Numbered from the stretch's first letter, positions 55,115-63,917 are shown. The stretch: DNA of 64,000 nucleotides from Mycobacterium sp. NBC_00419 (GCF_036023875.1 NZ_CP107931.1:2356001-2420000), one strand, 5' to 3'. Program-made: numbers and translations. Notes: generated from the sequence alone by a model not told the origin.

Positions 55115-56368
55115 ATGGATACAGGGACCACGGCATTCATGCTGTGTTGCATCATCGGGCTGACGATGATGATCCCGGGCCTCGCGCTGTTCTACGGCGG
55201 CATGGTCTCGGTCAAGAGCTCGACCAACATGATGATGATGACGTTTGGCGCCGTGGCCATCGTCGGCGTGCTCTGGGTGCTGTTCGGCTTCTCCATGACG
55301 TTCGGCAACACCTACGGCGGATTCGTCGGCAGTGTCACCGAATTCGCCGGCATGAAGGATCTGCTGGAGCCGCAGACCACCATCTCCGGGCTGCCGGTCA
55401 GTTTGTTCGCGTTGTTCCAGGCGCTGTTCGCCGCGATCACCGTGGCGCTGATCTCCGGTGCGGCCGCCGACCGGATGAAGTTCGCGGCCTGGATGGTGTT
55501 CGCGACCGTGTGGGCGGTTCTGGTCTACTTCCCCGTCGCGCACTGGGTGTTCGCCTTCAACGGTGTCGTCACTCCCGACTCGGTCGGCGGCTGGATTGCC
55601 AACAACCTCAAGGCAATTGACTTCGCGGGCGGTACCGCAGTGCACATCAACGCCGGTGCAGCCGCGCTGGCGGTGGCCATCGTGCTCGGCAAGGGCGCCA
55701 GCTGGGGCAAGCTGCGCAAGCCGCACAACGTCCCGCTGACGCTGCTCGGTGCCGGGCTGCTGTGGGCCGGCTGGTATGCGTTCAACGGCGGTTCGGCGCT
55801 GGCCGCGGGCAACTCGGCCGCCATCGTCATGGTCACCACGTTCGTCGCCACCTGTGCTGCCACCCTGGCCTGGCTGGCGGTGGAGAAGATCAAGGACGGC
55901 CACGTCACCGGTGTGGGCGCCGCCGCGGGTGCCATCACCGGCTTGGTCGCCATCACCCCGGCCTGTGGTTCGGTGACCCCGGTCGGTGCGATCATCCTCG
56001 GCCTGGTCGCCGGCGCGATCTGCCCCTACGCCGTGGGACTCAAGGAGAAGTTCGGCTACGACGACTCCCTCGATGTCGTCGGCGTACACCTCGTCGGTGG
56101 TGTCATCGGGACCTTGCTGATCGGGTTCCTGGCCAGTGACAGCATGCCGAACAAGGTCAACGGCGTGTTCTACGGCGGCGGCTTCGACCAGCTGTGGCGC
56201 CAGGCGGTCGCTGCAGGCGCGGTGATGGTCTATTCGTTCACGATCGCTTTCGCCATCGCATGGGTCATCAAGAAGACCATGGGTATCCGGATCTCCTCCG
56301 AGGTCGAGGAGAAGGGTATCGACGCCCACGTGCATCGCGATCCGGCGTACGAGCTCGAGTACGCCTGA
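55115..56368 (+). CDS. amt: Ammonium/methylammonium transporter
   Basis: 417 residues with eleven predicted transmembrane helices. The twin pore histidines are H177 (GGTAVHINAGAA) and H325 (VVGVHLVGG). A strong AGGAGA precedes the ATG. The C-terminal tail (MGIRISSEVEEKGIDAHVHRDPAYELEYA) is of the kind that interacts with PII proteins, though no glnB is next to it here. Amt proteins also pass methylammonium. It heads the nitrogen cluster through 62559. Confidence 0.95.
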   Translation: MDTGTTAFMLCCIIGLTMMIPGLALFYGGMVSVKSSTNMMMMTFGAVAIVGVLWVLFGFSMTFGNTYGGFVGSVTEFAGMKDLLEPQTTISGLPVSLFALFQALFAAITVALISGAAADRMKFAAWMVFATVWAVLVYFPVAHWVFAFNGVVTPDSVGGWIANNLKAIDFAGGTAVHINAGAAALAVAIVLGKGASWGKLRKPHNVPLTLLGAGLLWAGWYAFNGGSALAAGNSAAIVMVTTFVATCAATLAWLAVEKIKDGHVTGVGAAAGAITGLVAITPACGSVTPVGAIILGLVAGAICPYAVGLKEKFGYDDSLDVVGVHLVGGVIGTLLIGFLASDSMPNKVNGVFYGGGFDQLWRQAVAAGAVMVYSFTIAFAIAWVIKKTMGIRISSEVEEKGIDAHVHRDPAYELEYA

Positions 56369-56373
56369 GGACC

Positions 56374-56412
56374 CGAGCCGGGCGCGCACCTTCACCCAGC
56401 GCGCCCGGCTCG
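56374..56412 (+). terminator. Strong stem-loop between amt and the synthetase
   Basis: CGAGCCGGGCGCGC (56374-56387) pairs perfectly with 56399-56412 around an 11-nt loop, 5 bp after the amt stop. No U-tract follows. It may stop or dampen transcription into the downstream genes, or stabilise the amt mRNA. Confidence 0.75.
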
Positions 56413-56453
56413 TCCCTCCCCCACTGACACCCCGAACGAAGTTGTTGGAGAAC

Positions 56454-57764
56454 ATGTCCCCCACCACCCTTGCCGAGCTGGCCGAGTCATCGGCAACCAA
56501 GTTCATCCTCGCGCTGTTCGTCGATCTGCGTGGAAAGCCCTGCGCCAAGCTGGTTCCGGTGGAAGCAGTCGAGCTGCTGGCCACCGAGGGAGTCGGATTC
56601 GCGGGATACGCGGTCGGAGCGATGGGCCAGGAGCCCAAAGACCCGGACATCATGGCGATCCCCGACGTCGCCTCGTTCACCCCGATCCCCTTCATCAAGG
56701 AGGGGCTGGCCATCGTGCACTGCGATCCGCACGTCGAGGGCAACCCGTGGCCGTATGCCCCGCGGGTCATCCTGAAGTCTCTGATCCAGCGCGCCGCCGA
56801 CGCCGGGTACGAACCCTGGGTGGGAGCCGAGGTCGAGTACTTCCTGCTGACCCGTGGCGCCGACGGAGCTCTGGCGACCGCCGACGTCGCGGACACCGCC
56901 GCCCAGCCCTGCTATGACGCGCGCGGCGTGACCCGCATGTACGACCACCTCACCGCGATCTCGACGGCCATGAACACCCTCGGCTGGTCGAACTACGCCA
57001 ACGACCACGAGGACGGCAACGGCCAGTTCGAGCAGAACTTCCAGTTCGCCGACGCACTGACCACGGCCGATCGCGTGGTGACCCTGCGCTACCTGCTATC
57101 GATGATCGCCGCCGAGCGCGGCATGATCGCCACCTTCATGCCCAAGCCGTTCGCCGACCGCACCGGCAGCGGCATGCACCTGCACCTGTCACTGACCAGT
57201 GCCGGCACGCCGGTGTTCCCCGAGGACGGCGACGACCGCGGCCTCGGCCTGTCGGCGACCGCCTATGCGTTCATCGGGGGCATCCTCGACCACGCCTGCG
57301 CGCTGCAGGCCATCGTCGGCCCAACAGTGAACTCCTACAAGCGAACCGGTGCTATGACGACCGCATCGGGCGCCTCGTGGGCACCCAGGCTGCCCACCTA
57401 CGGCGGCAACGACCGGACCCACTACATCCGGGTACCGGACTCCCAGCGCATCGAGTTGCGTGGCGGCGACGGATCGGCCAATCCCTACCTGGCCATCGCC
57501 GCCGCCCTGGGGGCGGGTATCGACGGCATCAAACGCAGTCTGGATCCCGGTGCCATCGGCAACGGTGACGGCCGCTCCGCGCTGCCACCGACGCTGCTGC
57601 ATGCCGTCGACGAGTTGGTCGGCGACCCGGTGGTCACAGGTGTTCTCGACACCGTCGGTGACGGCGTGGCCGCCTACTTCGCGGGCATCAAACGCGACGA
57701 GTTCTTCGCCTACCACAGTGCCGTGAGCACGTGGGAAGTCGACCAGTACCTGACCGCTTTCTAA
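56454..57764 (+). CDS. glnT: Type III glutamine synthetase / gamma-glutamylmethylamide synthetase-like
   Basis: 436 residues of the glutamine synthetase fold. FILALFVDLRGKPCAKLVP (beta-grasp), GAEVEYFLL (metal Glu), ANDHEDGNGQFEQNF (ammonium/metal region), GSGMHLHLSL and RIELRGGDGSANPYLAIAAAL are visible. The tyrosine adenylylation loop of GlnA1 is absent. The group contains GlnT and GmaS, which ligates methylamine to glutamate. GGAGAAC precedes ATG 56454; another ATG at 56442 is less likely. Its neighbours favour a GmaS-like role but do not prove it. Confidence 0.85.
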   Translation: MSPTTLAELAESSATKFILALFVDLRGKPCAKLVPVEAVELLATEGVGFAGYAVGAMGQEPKDPDIMAIPDVASFTPIPFIKEGLAIVHCDPHVEGNPWPYAPRVILKSLIQRAADAGYEPWVGAEVEYFLLTRGADGALATADVADTAAQPCYDARGVTRMYDHLTAISTAMNTLGWSNYANDHEDGNGQFEQNFQFADALTTADRVVTLRYLLSMIAAERGMIATFMPKPFADRTGSGMHLHLSLTSAGTPVFPEDGDDRGLGLSATAYAFIGGILDHACALQAIVGPTVNSYKRTGAMTTASGASWAPRLPTYGGNDRTHYIRVPDSQRIELRGGDGSANPYLAIAAALGAGIDGIKRSLDPGAIGNGDGRSALPPTLLHAVDELVGDPVVTGVLDTVGDGVAAYFAGIKRDEFFAYHSAVSTWEVDQYLTAF

Positions 57765-57789
57765 AGGCGAGAGCGAGAAAGGACACGCT

Positions 57790-58686
57790 ATGTGCGGAAT
57801 CGTGGGTCTTCACCTTCGCAACCCTGGGCTCTATCCCCGGCTCGGGGAGCTGCTGACAGGGATGCTGTGCGAAATGTCCGGCCGCGGAAGTGATTCAGCC
57901 GGGGTAGCCGTCTACGGCGACCCCCGGTGGTCACCGCCGGGGCAGAGCACGGTTTCGGTCCTCGATATCGAGGACGGTACCGAAGACGTCACCGCGGCAC
58001 TGCGGGCCGCCCTGGCCACCGCGGTGTCCGCGCACCGGGTAGACGAGACGCTACTGGTCTCGGCAGAGGTCGAAGCGGAGACGTTGCGCGCCGCCGTGAC
58101 CGCGCACTACCCGAATGCTCTGGTCGCCGGTTTCGGCCGGGATCTGGCTGTATTCAAGGGAGTCGGGCATCCGCGAGCCCTCGCCGACGCCTGGACACTG
58201 GCCGGTGCTCAGGGCTGGCAGGGCGTGGGGCACACCAGGATGGCCACCGAATCCGCGGTCATACCGGCCGGCGCCCATCCGTATGCCGTGGGCCCCGGGC
58301 AGTGTTTGGTGCACAACGGCTCGTTCGCCAACCACGCCACGATCCGCCGGGACCTGATCGCCCGCGGTGTCGCCTTCGACAGCGAGAACGACACCGAGGT
58401 CGGCGCCCGGTTCGTCGCCGAGCAGCTGGCCGCGGGCCGCGACGTCGAGACCGCCTTGAAGGAACTCTGCACCACCTTCGACGGGTTCTACACGCTGCTG
58501 GTGTCCAACCATGACTCGTTCGCCGTCGTGCGCGACGCGATCGCCTGCAAGCCCGCCGTCATCGCCGAGACCGACGACTGGGTGGCCATGGCCAGTGAGT
58601 ACCGCGCGCTGGCGGGCCTGCCCGGTGTCGAGAAGGCGGCGATCTGGGAGCCCGAACCGGAGGTGGTCTACGCATGGACACGGTGA
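57790..58686 (+). CDS. glxB: Class II glutamine amidotransferase subunit (GlxB/MgsA type)
   Basis: 298 residues beginning MCGIVGLHLRN; C2 is the Ntn nucleophile. HTRMATESAVIPAGAHPYAVGPGQCLVHNGSFANH carries the glutamine-binding residues. It resembles the amidotransferase domain of GltB, and the GlxB/MgsA subunits of rhizobia and methylotrophs. GAGAAAGGA precedes the start. It overlaps the next gene by 13 bp. It should release ammonia (or methylamine) from a gamma-glutamyl amide. Confidence 0.87.
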   Translation: MCGIVGLHLRNPGLYPRLGELLTGMLCEMSGRGSDSAGVAVYGDPRWSPPGQSTVSVLDIEDGTEDVTAALRAALATAVSAHRVDETLLVSAEVEAETLRAAVTAHYPNALVAGFGRDLAVFKGVGHPRALADAWTLAGAQGWQGVGHTRMATESAVIPAGAHPYAVGPGQCLVHNGSFANHATIRRDLIARGVAFDSENDTEVGARFVAEQLAAGRDVETALKELCTTFDGFYTLLVSNHDSFAVVRDAIACKPAVIAETDDWVAMASEYRALAGLPGVEKAAIWEPEPEVVYAWTR

Positions 58687-59360
58687 CGACCTTCGATCTG
58701 GGGTCCGTACCGCTGCGCGCGGTGAACTCCGCCCTGCATGCACCGGACGTCTCCGGCGAGTTCCGCATCGCCAACCCGGCCGGCGCCCACAACGTCGCGG
58801 TGGGCCTCGACGCACCGTTGCGGGTCACCGTTGACGGCCATGTCGGCTACTACGCGGCCGGAATGAACCAGCAGGCCGAGGTCATCGTCAACGGCAACGC
58901 CGGGACCGGAGTGGCCGAGAACATGATGAGCGGCACCGTCTGGGTCAAGGGCAACGCGTCGCAATCGGCCGGGGCGACCGCACACGGTGGGCTGCTGGTG
59001 ATCGAAGGCAATGCCGCGGCACGGTGCGGCATCTCCATGAAGGGGGTCGACATCGTCGTCGGCGGCAACGTCGGACACATGAGCGCGTTCATGGCCCAGG
59101 CCGGCCGGCTGGTGATCCGGGGCGACGCCGGCGAAGCTCTCGGCGACTCGATCTACGAAGCGCGGCTGTACGTCCGCGGCGAGATCGCCTCTCTCGGAGC
59201 GGATTGCATCGCCAAGGAGATGCGCGCCGAACACCACGAAGAACTCGCCCGCTTACTCAAGGCCGCCGGATACGACGACGACGACACCTCCTCATACTCG
59301 CGCTACGGCTCGGCCCGCACCCTCTACCACTTCCACATCGACAACGCATCGGTTTATTGA
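58674..59360 (+). CDS. glxC: GltB-type GXGXG beta-helix subunit (GlxC/MgsB type)
   Basis: 228 residues. Repeats of the G-x-x-G-x-G kind (VNGNAGTGVAENMMSGTVWVKGNASQSAGATAHGGLLVIEGNAAARCG) form the right-handed beta-helix corresponding to the GltB C-terminal domain, which is structural in glutamate synthase. It sits between the amidotransferase and FMN subunits, and shares one base (TGATG) with the next gene. Confidence 0.88.
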   Translation: MDTVTTFDLGSVPLRAVNSALHAPDVSGEFRIANPAGAHNVAVGLDAPLRVTVDGHVGYYAAGMNQQAEVIVNGNAGTGVAENMMSGTVWVKGNASQSAGATAHGGLLVIEGNAAARCGISMKGVDIVVGGNVGHMSAFMAQAGRLVIRGDAGEALGDSIYEARLYVRGEIASLGADCIAKEMRAEHHEELARLLKAAGYDDDDTSSYSRYGSARTLYHFHIDNASVY

Positions 59361-60724
59361 TGACATACACCTACGATGACCGGGCCCGGCTGGGCCTGCG
59401 CGAATCCGCCACCTTCGACCGCGCCACGATCGCCGCCATCCAACGGGCGGCCGAGACCGGCATCTACGACATCCGCGGCTGGGGCGCCAAACGCCCCCTG
59501 CCCCATTTCGACGACCTGTTGTTCCTCGGTGCATCGATGTCCCGGTATCCACTCGAGGGCTACCGGGAGCGTTGCGACACCGACGTCGTCCTGGGCGACC
59601 GGCACGCCAAACATCCCCTGCACCTCGACATCCCGGTCACCATTGCCGGGATGTCCTTCGGCGCGCTGTCCGGCCCGGCCAAGGAGGCACTCGGCCGCGG
59701 TGCCAGTGAGGTCGGAACGTCGACCACAACCGGCGACGGCGGCATGACCACCGAGGAACGCGGTCAGTCGAAGTACCTTGTCTACCAGTATCTTCCGTCG
59801 CGGTACGGGATGAATCCCGATGACCTGCGTAAGGCCGACGCCATCGAGGTCGTGCTGGGCCAGGGTGCCAAGCCCGGGGGCGGCGGAATGCTGCTGGGCC
59901 AGAAGATCTCTGAGCGGGTCGCGTCGATGCGCACGCTGCCCGAGGGGATCGACCAGCGCTCGGCCTGCCGGCACCCGGACTGGACCGGACCCGACGACCT
60001 GACCATCAAGATCAACGAGCTGCGTGAGCTCACCGACTGGGAGAAGCCCATCTACGTCAAGGTCGGTGCCACCCGCACCTACTACGACGTGAAGCTGGCG
60101 GTGGCCGCCGGTGCCGACGTCGTGGTCGTCGACGGCATGCAGGGCGGCACGGCCGCTACTCAGGACGTCTTCATCGAGCACGTCGGTATCCCCACCCTGG
60201 CCGCGCTGCCGCAGGCGGTTCAGGCGCTGACCGAACTCGGTGTGCACCGTACCGGGGCGAGCGGAGCGACGGGGAAGAAGGGAGTCCAGCTGATCGTCTC
60301 CGGCGGGATCCGCAGCGGCGCCGACGTCGCCAAGGCGATGGCCCTGGGAGCCGATGCCGTCGCAATCGGCACCGCGGCGTTGATCGCGCTGGGCGACAAT
60401 CACCCCCGGTATGCGGCCGAGTACGAAAAGCTCGGCAGCGCAGCCGGTTTCTACGACGACTTCCAGGACGGCCGTGATCCGGCCGGTATCAGCACCCAGG
60501 ACCCCGAACTGGCTTCGCGGCTGGATCCAGTGGAGGGCGGGCGCCGGCTGGCCAACTATCTGCGTGTGCTGACGATGGAGGCCCAGACGATTGCCCGGGC
60601 CTGCGGCAAGGCCCACCTTCGGCATCTGGAACCCGAGGATCTGGTGGCGGTCACCATCGAGGCCGCCGCGATGGCCCGGGTCCCGCTGGCGGGCACGTCC
60701 TGGATTCCCGGAGCGGGGCTGTGA
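59360..60724 (+). CDS. glxD: FMN-binding glutamate-synthase-type subunit (GlxD/MgsC)
   Basis: 454 residues. Matches the central FMN TIM-barrel of GltB: SFGALSGPAKEALGRGASEVGTSTTTGDGGMT, AKPGGGGMLLGQKISERVA and VKVGATRTYYDVKLAVAAGADVVVVDGMQGGTAATQ. The three cysteines (in RERCDTD, SACRHPD, ARACGKAH) do not form the CX5CX4C motif of a 3Fe-4S cluster, so the electron donor must differ from canonical GltS. With GlxB and GlxC it makes a split glutamate or N-methylglutamate synthase. Confidence 0.88.
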   Translation: MTYTYDDRARLGLRESATFDRATIAAIQRAAETGIYDIRGWGAKRPLPHFDDLLFLGASMSRYPLEGYRERCDTDVVLGDRHAKHPLHLDIPVTIAGMSFGALSGPAKEALGRGASEVGTSTTTGDGGMTTEERGQSKYLVYQYLPSRYGMNPDDLRKADAIEVVLGQGAKPGGGGMLLGQKISERVASMRTLPEGIDQRSACRHPDWTGPDDLTIKINELRELTDWEKPIYVKVGATRTYYDVKLAVAAGADVVVVDGMQGGTAATQDVFIEHVGIPTLAALPQAVQALTELGVHRTGASGATGKKGVQLIVSGGIRSGADVAKAMALGADAVAIGTAALIALGDNHPRYAAEYEKLGSAAGFYDDFQDGRDPAGISTQDPELASRLDPVEGGRRLANYLRVLTMEAQTIARACGKAHLRHLEPEDLVAVTIEAAAMARVPLAGTSWIPGAGL

Positions 60725-61908
60725 GCGACACGGCCGACATCGTCATCGTGGGCGGCGGTATCGAGGGGTGCGCCGCCGCGTGGGCGCTCAGCCAGCGCGG
60801 CATCACCGATGTGGTTGTGCTCGAACGCAACACGGTCGGCTCCGGCATGACGGGCAAGTCCAGCGGAATCGTGCGCTGCCACTACGGGGTGAGCTCGCTG
60901 GCCGCCATGGCGACGATCGGGCTGGAGGTGTTCGAGAAGGCGCAGGAGATCTTCGGCACCGACATCGGCTTCCGGCAGACCGGCTACGTCGTCGGCGTCG
61001 GCGAACCCAACGTCGAATCACTGCGCAAAAGCCTTGCCGCCCAACGTGCCGTCGGTGTGCAGACCGAGGAGATCGACTCCGCCGAGGTGGCCCGGCTGTG
61101 GCCGTTCGCCGACCTGTCGCCGTTCGCCGCATTCGGCTGGGAAGCCCGCGGCGGCTACGGGGACGCCTACCAGACCGCCCAGGCGTTCGCGGTGGCGGCG
61201 CGCGCCGCCGGCGTGCGGATCCGGCAGGGGGCCACGGTGAGCGGCCTGCTCACCGACGGCGACACGGTCACCGGTGTGCAACTGGCCGACGGCAGTCAGA
61301 TCATCGCGGGCACCGTCGTCGTCGCGACCGGGGTGTGGACGAGTGCGTTCCTGGCGCCCTACGGCGTGGACGTTCCGATCCGGGTGGTCCGCGAACAGAT
61401 CGTCATGATCTCCCCCGGGGTGGAGCTGGGACCGGTGCCGGTGTTCTCCGACCTGGTGTCGCTGCAGTACGTGCGCCCGGAGGTCGGCGGGGATGTCCTG
61501 TTCGGCAACAGCGACCTGTCCGACGTCGCAACGGCGGACCCCGACAACTACCTCAACCGGGCCACCGAGGACTTCGTCGACCTCACCGTCGACAAGGTGG
61601 GCACCCGCTTCCCCGGGTTCACCGACGCGTCCATCGCCACCAGCTACGCCGGCTGTTATGACGTCACACCCGACTGGAACCCGGTGATCTCGCCGGGCGG
61701 CCCGGACGGTCTGTTCGTGGCGGCCGGGTTCAGCGGCCACGGTTTCAAGATCGCGCCGGCGGTCGGGCTGCTGGTCGCCGACCTGGTGGTCGACGGGCAC
61801 AGCAGTGATCCACGGGTCCCGGAATCCGACTTCCGACTGTCCCGCTTCGCCGAGGGTGAGCTGCTGAAGAGCCCGTACCCCTATGTGGGTGCCGGCCAGA
61901 TGCGATAG
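60721..61908 (+). CDS. FAD-dependent amine oxidase (DAO/sarcosine oxidase fold)
   Basis: 395 residues. Dinucleotide motif IVIVGGGIEGCAAAWALSQRG (7-27) and the C-terminal DAO signature FVAAGFSGHGFKIAPAVG. SSGIVRCHYGVSSLA is typical of the SoxB/MgdA side of the family. Members oxidise N-methyl amino acids (sarcosine, N-methylglutamate, N-methylglycine derivatives) or other secondary amines. The GTG overlaps the previous stop by 4 bp (GTGA). The partner subunits of the tetrameric dehydrogenase (MgdB, C, D) are not in the window. Confidence 0.87.
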   Translation: MSDTADIVIVGGGIEGCAAAWALSQRGITDVVVLERNTVGSGMTGKSSGIVRCHYGVSSLAAMATIGLEVFEKAQEIFGTDIGFRQTGYVVGVGEPNVESLRKSLAAQRAVGVQTEEIDSAEVARLWPFADLSPFAAFGWEARGGYGDAYQTAQAFAVAARAAGVRIRQGATVSGLLTDGDTVTGVQLADGSQIIAGTVVVATGVWTSAFLAPYGVDVPIRVVREQIVMISPGVELGPVPVFSDLVSLQYVRPEVGGDVLFGNSDLSDVATADPDNYLNRATEDFVDLTVDKVGTRFPGFTDASIATSYAGCYDVTPDWNPVISPGGPDGLFVAAGFSGHGFKIAPAVGLLVADLVVDGHSSDPRVPESDFRLSRFAEGELLKSPYPYVGAGQMR

Positions 61909-61917
61909 ACACTCTTA

Positions 61918-62559
61918 GTGACGGATCTGCTCCGCAACCAGTCAGGAACCGCTCGCGACCGCGAACCCAACGAGCCGGTCGCGGAACTCGAGTTCGAGGC
62001 GGCGATCGCACGCAACGTGCGTCAGCTCCGGCAACAGCTGGGGTTGTCGGTTGCCGACATGGCGGCCCGGGTGGGCATCTCCAAGGCGATGATGTCGAAG
62101 ATCGAGAACGCCCAGACCTCACCGAGCCTGTCCACCCTGGCGTTGTTGGCCAGGGGTTTGGATGTGCCGGTGACCAGTTTGTTCCGCGGCGCCGACGTCG
62201 AGCGGCCGGCCGCATTTGTCAAGGCCGGTACCGGTGCCCGCATCGTGCGCAACGGCAGCAGGGAGGGCCACGAGTACGAGCTTCTCGGCTCCCTGCGGGG
62301 TGAGCACAAGCGGCTGGAATGCCTGCTGGTGACGCTGTCGGAGAAGAGCCAGACCTATCCGTTGTTCCAGCACCCCGGCACCGAGTTCATCTACGCGCTC
62401 TCCGGTGTCATGGATTACGCGCACAGCCGCTCGGTGTACCGGTTGCACCCGGGTGACTCGCTACAACTCGACGGTGAGGGGGCCCACGGGCCGGTGGACC
62501 TGATCGAGGTGCCGATCCGGTTCCTGTCGGTCATCGCCTTCCCCGACTCGCAGGTCTGA
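61918..62559 (+). CDS. XRE-cupin transcription regulator
   Basis: 213 residues. Helix-turn-helix at about 30-85 (IARNVRQLRQQLGLSVADMAARVGISKAMMSKIENAQTSPSLSTLALLARGLDVP). A C-terminal cupin (YPLFQHPGTEFIYALSGVMDYAHSRSVYRLHPGDSLQLDGEGAHGPVDL) keeps His/Glu candidate metal ligands and probably binds an effector. The gene is 9 bp after the oxidase stop and in the same direction, so it likely senses an amine or its product and controls the cluster. Confidence 0.9.
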   Translation: MTDLLRNQSGTARDREPNEPVAELEFEAAIARNVRQLRQQLGLSVADMAARVGISKAMMSKIENAQTSPSLSTLALLARGLDVPVTSLFRGADVERPAAFVKAGTGARIVRNGSREGHEYELLGSLRGEHKRLECLLVTLSEKSQTYPLFQHPGTEFIYALSGVMDYAHSRSVYRLHPGDSLQLDGEGAHGPVDLIEVPIRFLSVIAFPDSQV

Positions 62560-62564
62560 GGCGG

Positions 62565-63797
62565 CTACAGCGCCTGCCACGTGTGCCCGTCGGACAGCAG
62601 CTCCACGGCGTCGCCCGGCGCCAACGTCACGCCCGCGACTGCGATGTCGCCGTCACTGACGTTCTTGCACGTGTAGCGGCTCGTATTACCTTGGGCAGCA
62701 GGCATTTTCGGCCGCGCTCCGGCCGCCAGGAAGTACACGTAGTCGGTGCCCGGGGCGCAGGCCAGGGTGAGCGGGCCGGCGACGGTGGCCACCACCCGTG
62801 CCCCGGTATTGGCCGAGGTGTTGCCGGCGATGGCCAGGTTGCGCCCTGTGCCGCGTACCGCGGCGGTGGCGAATCCGTGGTCGTCCCATTGGTTTCCGGA
62901 GATCGACAGGTCATCGACGTGTTCGGCGGCCACTGCGTGCGACCAGCCGGCACCGTCGTCCTCGCAGGCGAACAGGTTGCCGGTGATGTTGAACCCGCGG
63001 ACACGGTGCTCGGCGTCGCGGGCGTAGATACCGATGGCCGGATAGGCCTCCGGTGATCCTTTGCCGCCGTTGGTGATGTTGTTGCCTACGATCTGCACGT
63101 GCGGTGCGTCCGAGTCGAGCCACGCCGGCATGGTGTAGATGATGGCCTCGCGGCGCGACCCCTCACAGATGTTGGCGACGATGGTGAGGTTCTTGTTGCC
63201 GCGCAATTCGATGTTGTGCGTGGGGGTTCCGTTGAGGTGGTTGCCGATGATGCGCAGCGGGCCGCTCTCCACGGACAGGTTCGGCCCGGTGGAGCCGACG
63301 TTGTTGTTGACGATCCACGAGTCGTAGAAGTGGTGGGTGGTGTGGATGCCGTATCCGGTGCCCTGTTCGACGAAGTTGTCGTCGATCCAGTTCAGCAGCC
63401 CGTCGGTGGTCGGGTTGAGCCGTATCCCGAACTGTGTCCAGCCCTTGATGAGGCAGTGCCGAAGGTAGCTCTTGTCCATCTCGACGACCAGGCCCGGGGA
63501 GCCGTGGCGGCCGGCGTCGATGACGAGGTTCTCGATCCGGGACTGCGACCACACCCCGGCGATGGGCGCGATGTCGGCGGTGGCCCTGATCGTCGAGGCG
63601 CGCTCGCCGTCGCCGGTCAGGCAGACCCGGGCCAGCCCACTGGCCTGTCCCAGCGATGCCGAGACGCAGTACACCCCGGCGGGCAGGAAGACGGTGGCGC
63701 CGCCGCCGTCGTGGGCGGCGCGCAGGGCGGACGCGATGGCCGCGGTGTCGTCGGCGCGGCCGTCACCGGCGGCGCCGTAGGACCGGACGTCGATCAC
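62565..63797 (-). CDS. Right-handed beta-helix protein (pectate-lyase-3 / GH28-like)
   Basis: 410 residues beginning MIDVRSYGAAGDGRADDTAAIASALRAAHDGGGATVFLPAGVYCV, the N-terminal cap of the pectate lyase superfamily. Repeating strands follow (IENLVIDA, LRHCLIKGWTQFGIRL, IDDNFVEQ, IVNNNVGS, IIGNHLNG). No signal peptide is visible. Similar folds occur in phage tail spikes and polysaccharide lyases. Substrate unknown. It converges with the XRE-cupin gene, 5 bp between ends. Confidence 0.83.
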   Translation of the reverse strand: MIDVRSYGAAGDGRADDTAAIASALRAAHDGGGATVFLPAGVYCVSASLGQASGLARVCLTGDGERASTIRATADIAPIAGVWSQSRIENLVIDAGRHGSPGLVVEMDKSYLRHCLIKGWTQFGIRLNPTTDGLLNWIDDNFVEQGTGYGIHTTHHFYDSWIVNNNVGSTGPNLSVESGPLRIIGNHLNGTPTHNIELRGNKNLTIVANICEGSRREAIIYTMPAWLDSDAPHVQIVGNNITNGGKGSPEAYPAIGIYARDAEHRVRGFNITGNLFACEDDGAGWSHAVAAEHVDDLSISGNQWDDHGFATAAVRGTGRNLAIAGNTSANTGARVVATVAGPLTLACAPGTDYVYFLAAGARPKMPAAQGNTSRYTCKNVSDGDIAVAGVTLAPGDAVELLSDGHTWQAL

Positions 63798-63838
63798 GCC
63801 GTCACGCTAGCGGTAGAGCCGTCCGAAAAACCCGGGCT

Positions 63839-63867
63839 TTGGCCTGGTGACGCATCGGGAGTACAGT
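63839..63867 (+). promoter_or_regulatory. Promoter of the leuA leader transcript
   Basis: TTGGCC (63839-63844) and TACAGT (63862-63867) are spaced by 17 bp. TACAGT ends 8 nt before the GTG of the leader peptide. Confidence 0.55.
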
Positions 63868-63875
63868 ACGTCCTT

Positions 63876-63917
63876 GTGCAGCGGGTGCTCCTCCTCGGAC
63901 GCCGCGACGGGGTCTGA
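63876..63917 (+). CDS. Leucine leader peptide of leuA (13 aa)
   Basis: GTG CAG CGG GTG CTC CTC CTC ... TGA encodes VQRVLLLGRRDGV. Three consecutive Leu codons (63888-63896) make it a ribosome-stalling sensor for charged tRNA-Leu. The stop at 63915-63917 lies inside the following hairpin. Leader peptides of this type precede leuA in actinobacteria. Confidence 0.82.
   Translation: MQRVLLLGRRDGV

Noticed and set aside
55112..56896. A 594-codon frame antisense to amt and glnT.
   Set aside because: Low-complexity His/Asp/Arg-rich translation without domains; amt and glnT have all family motifs on the plus strand.
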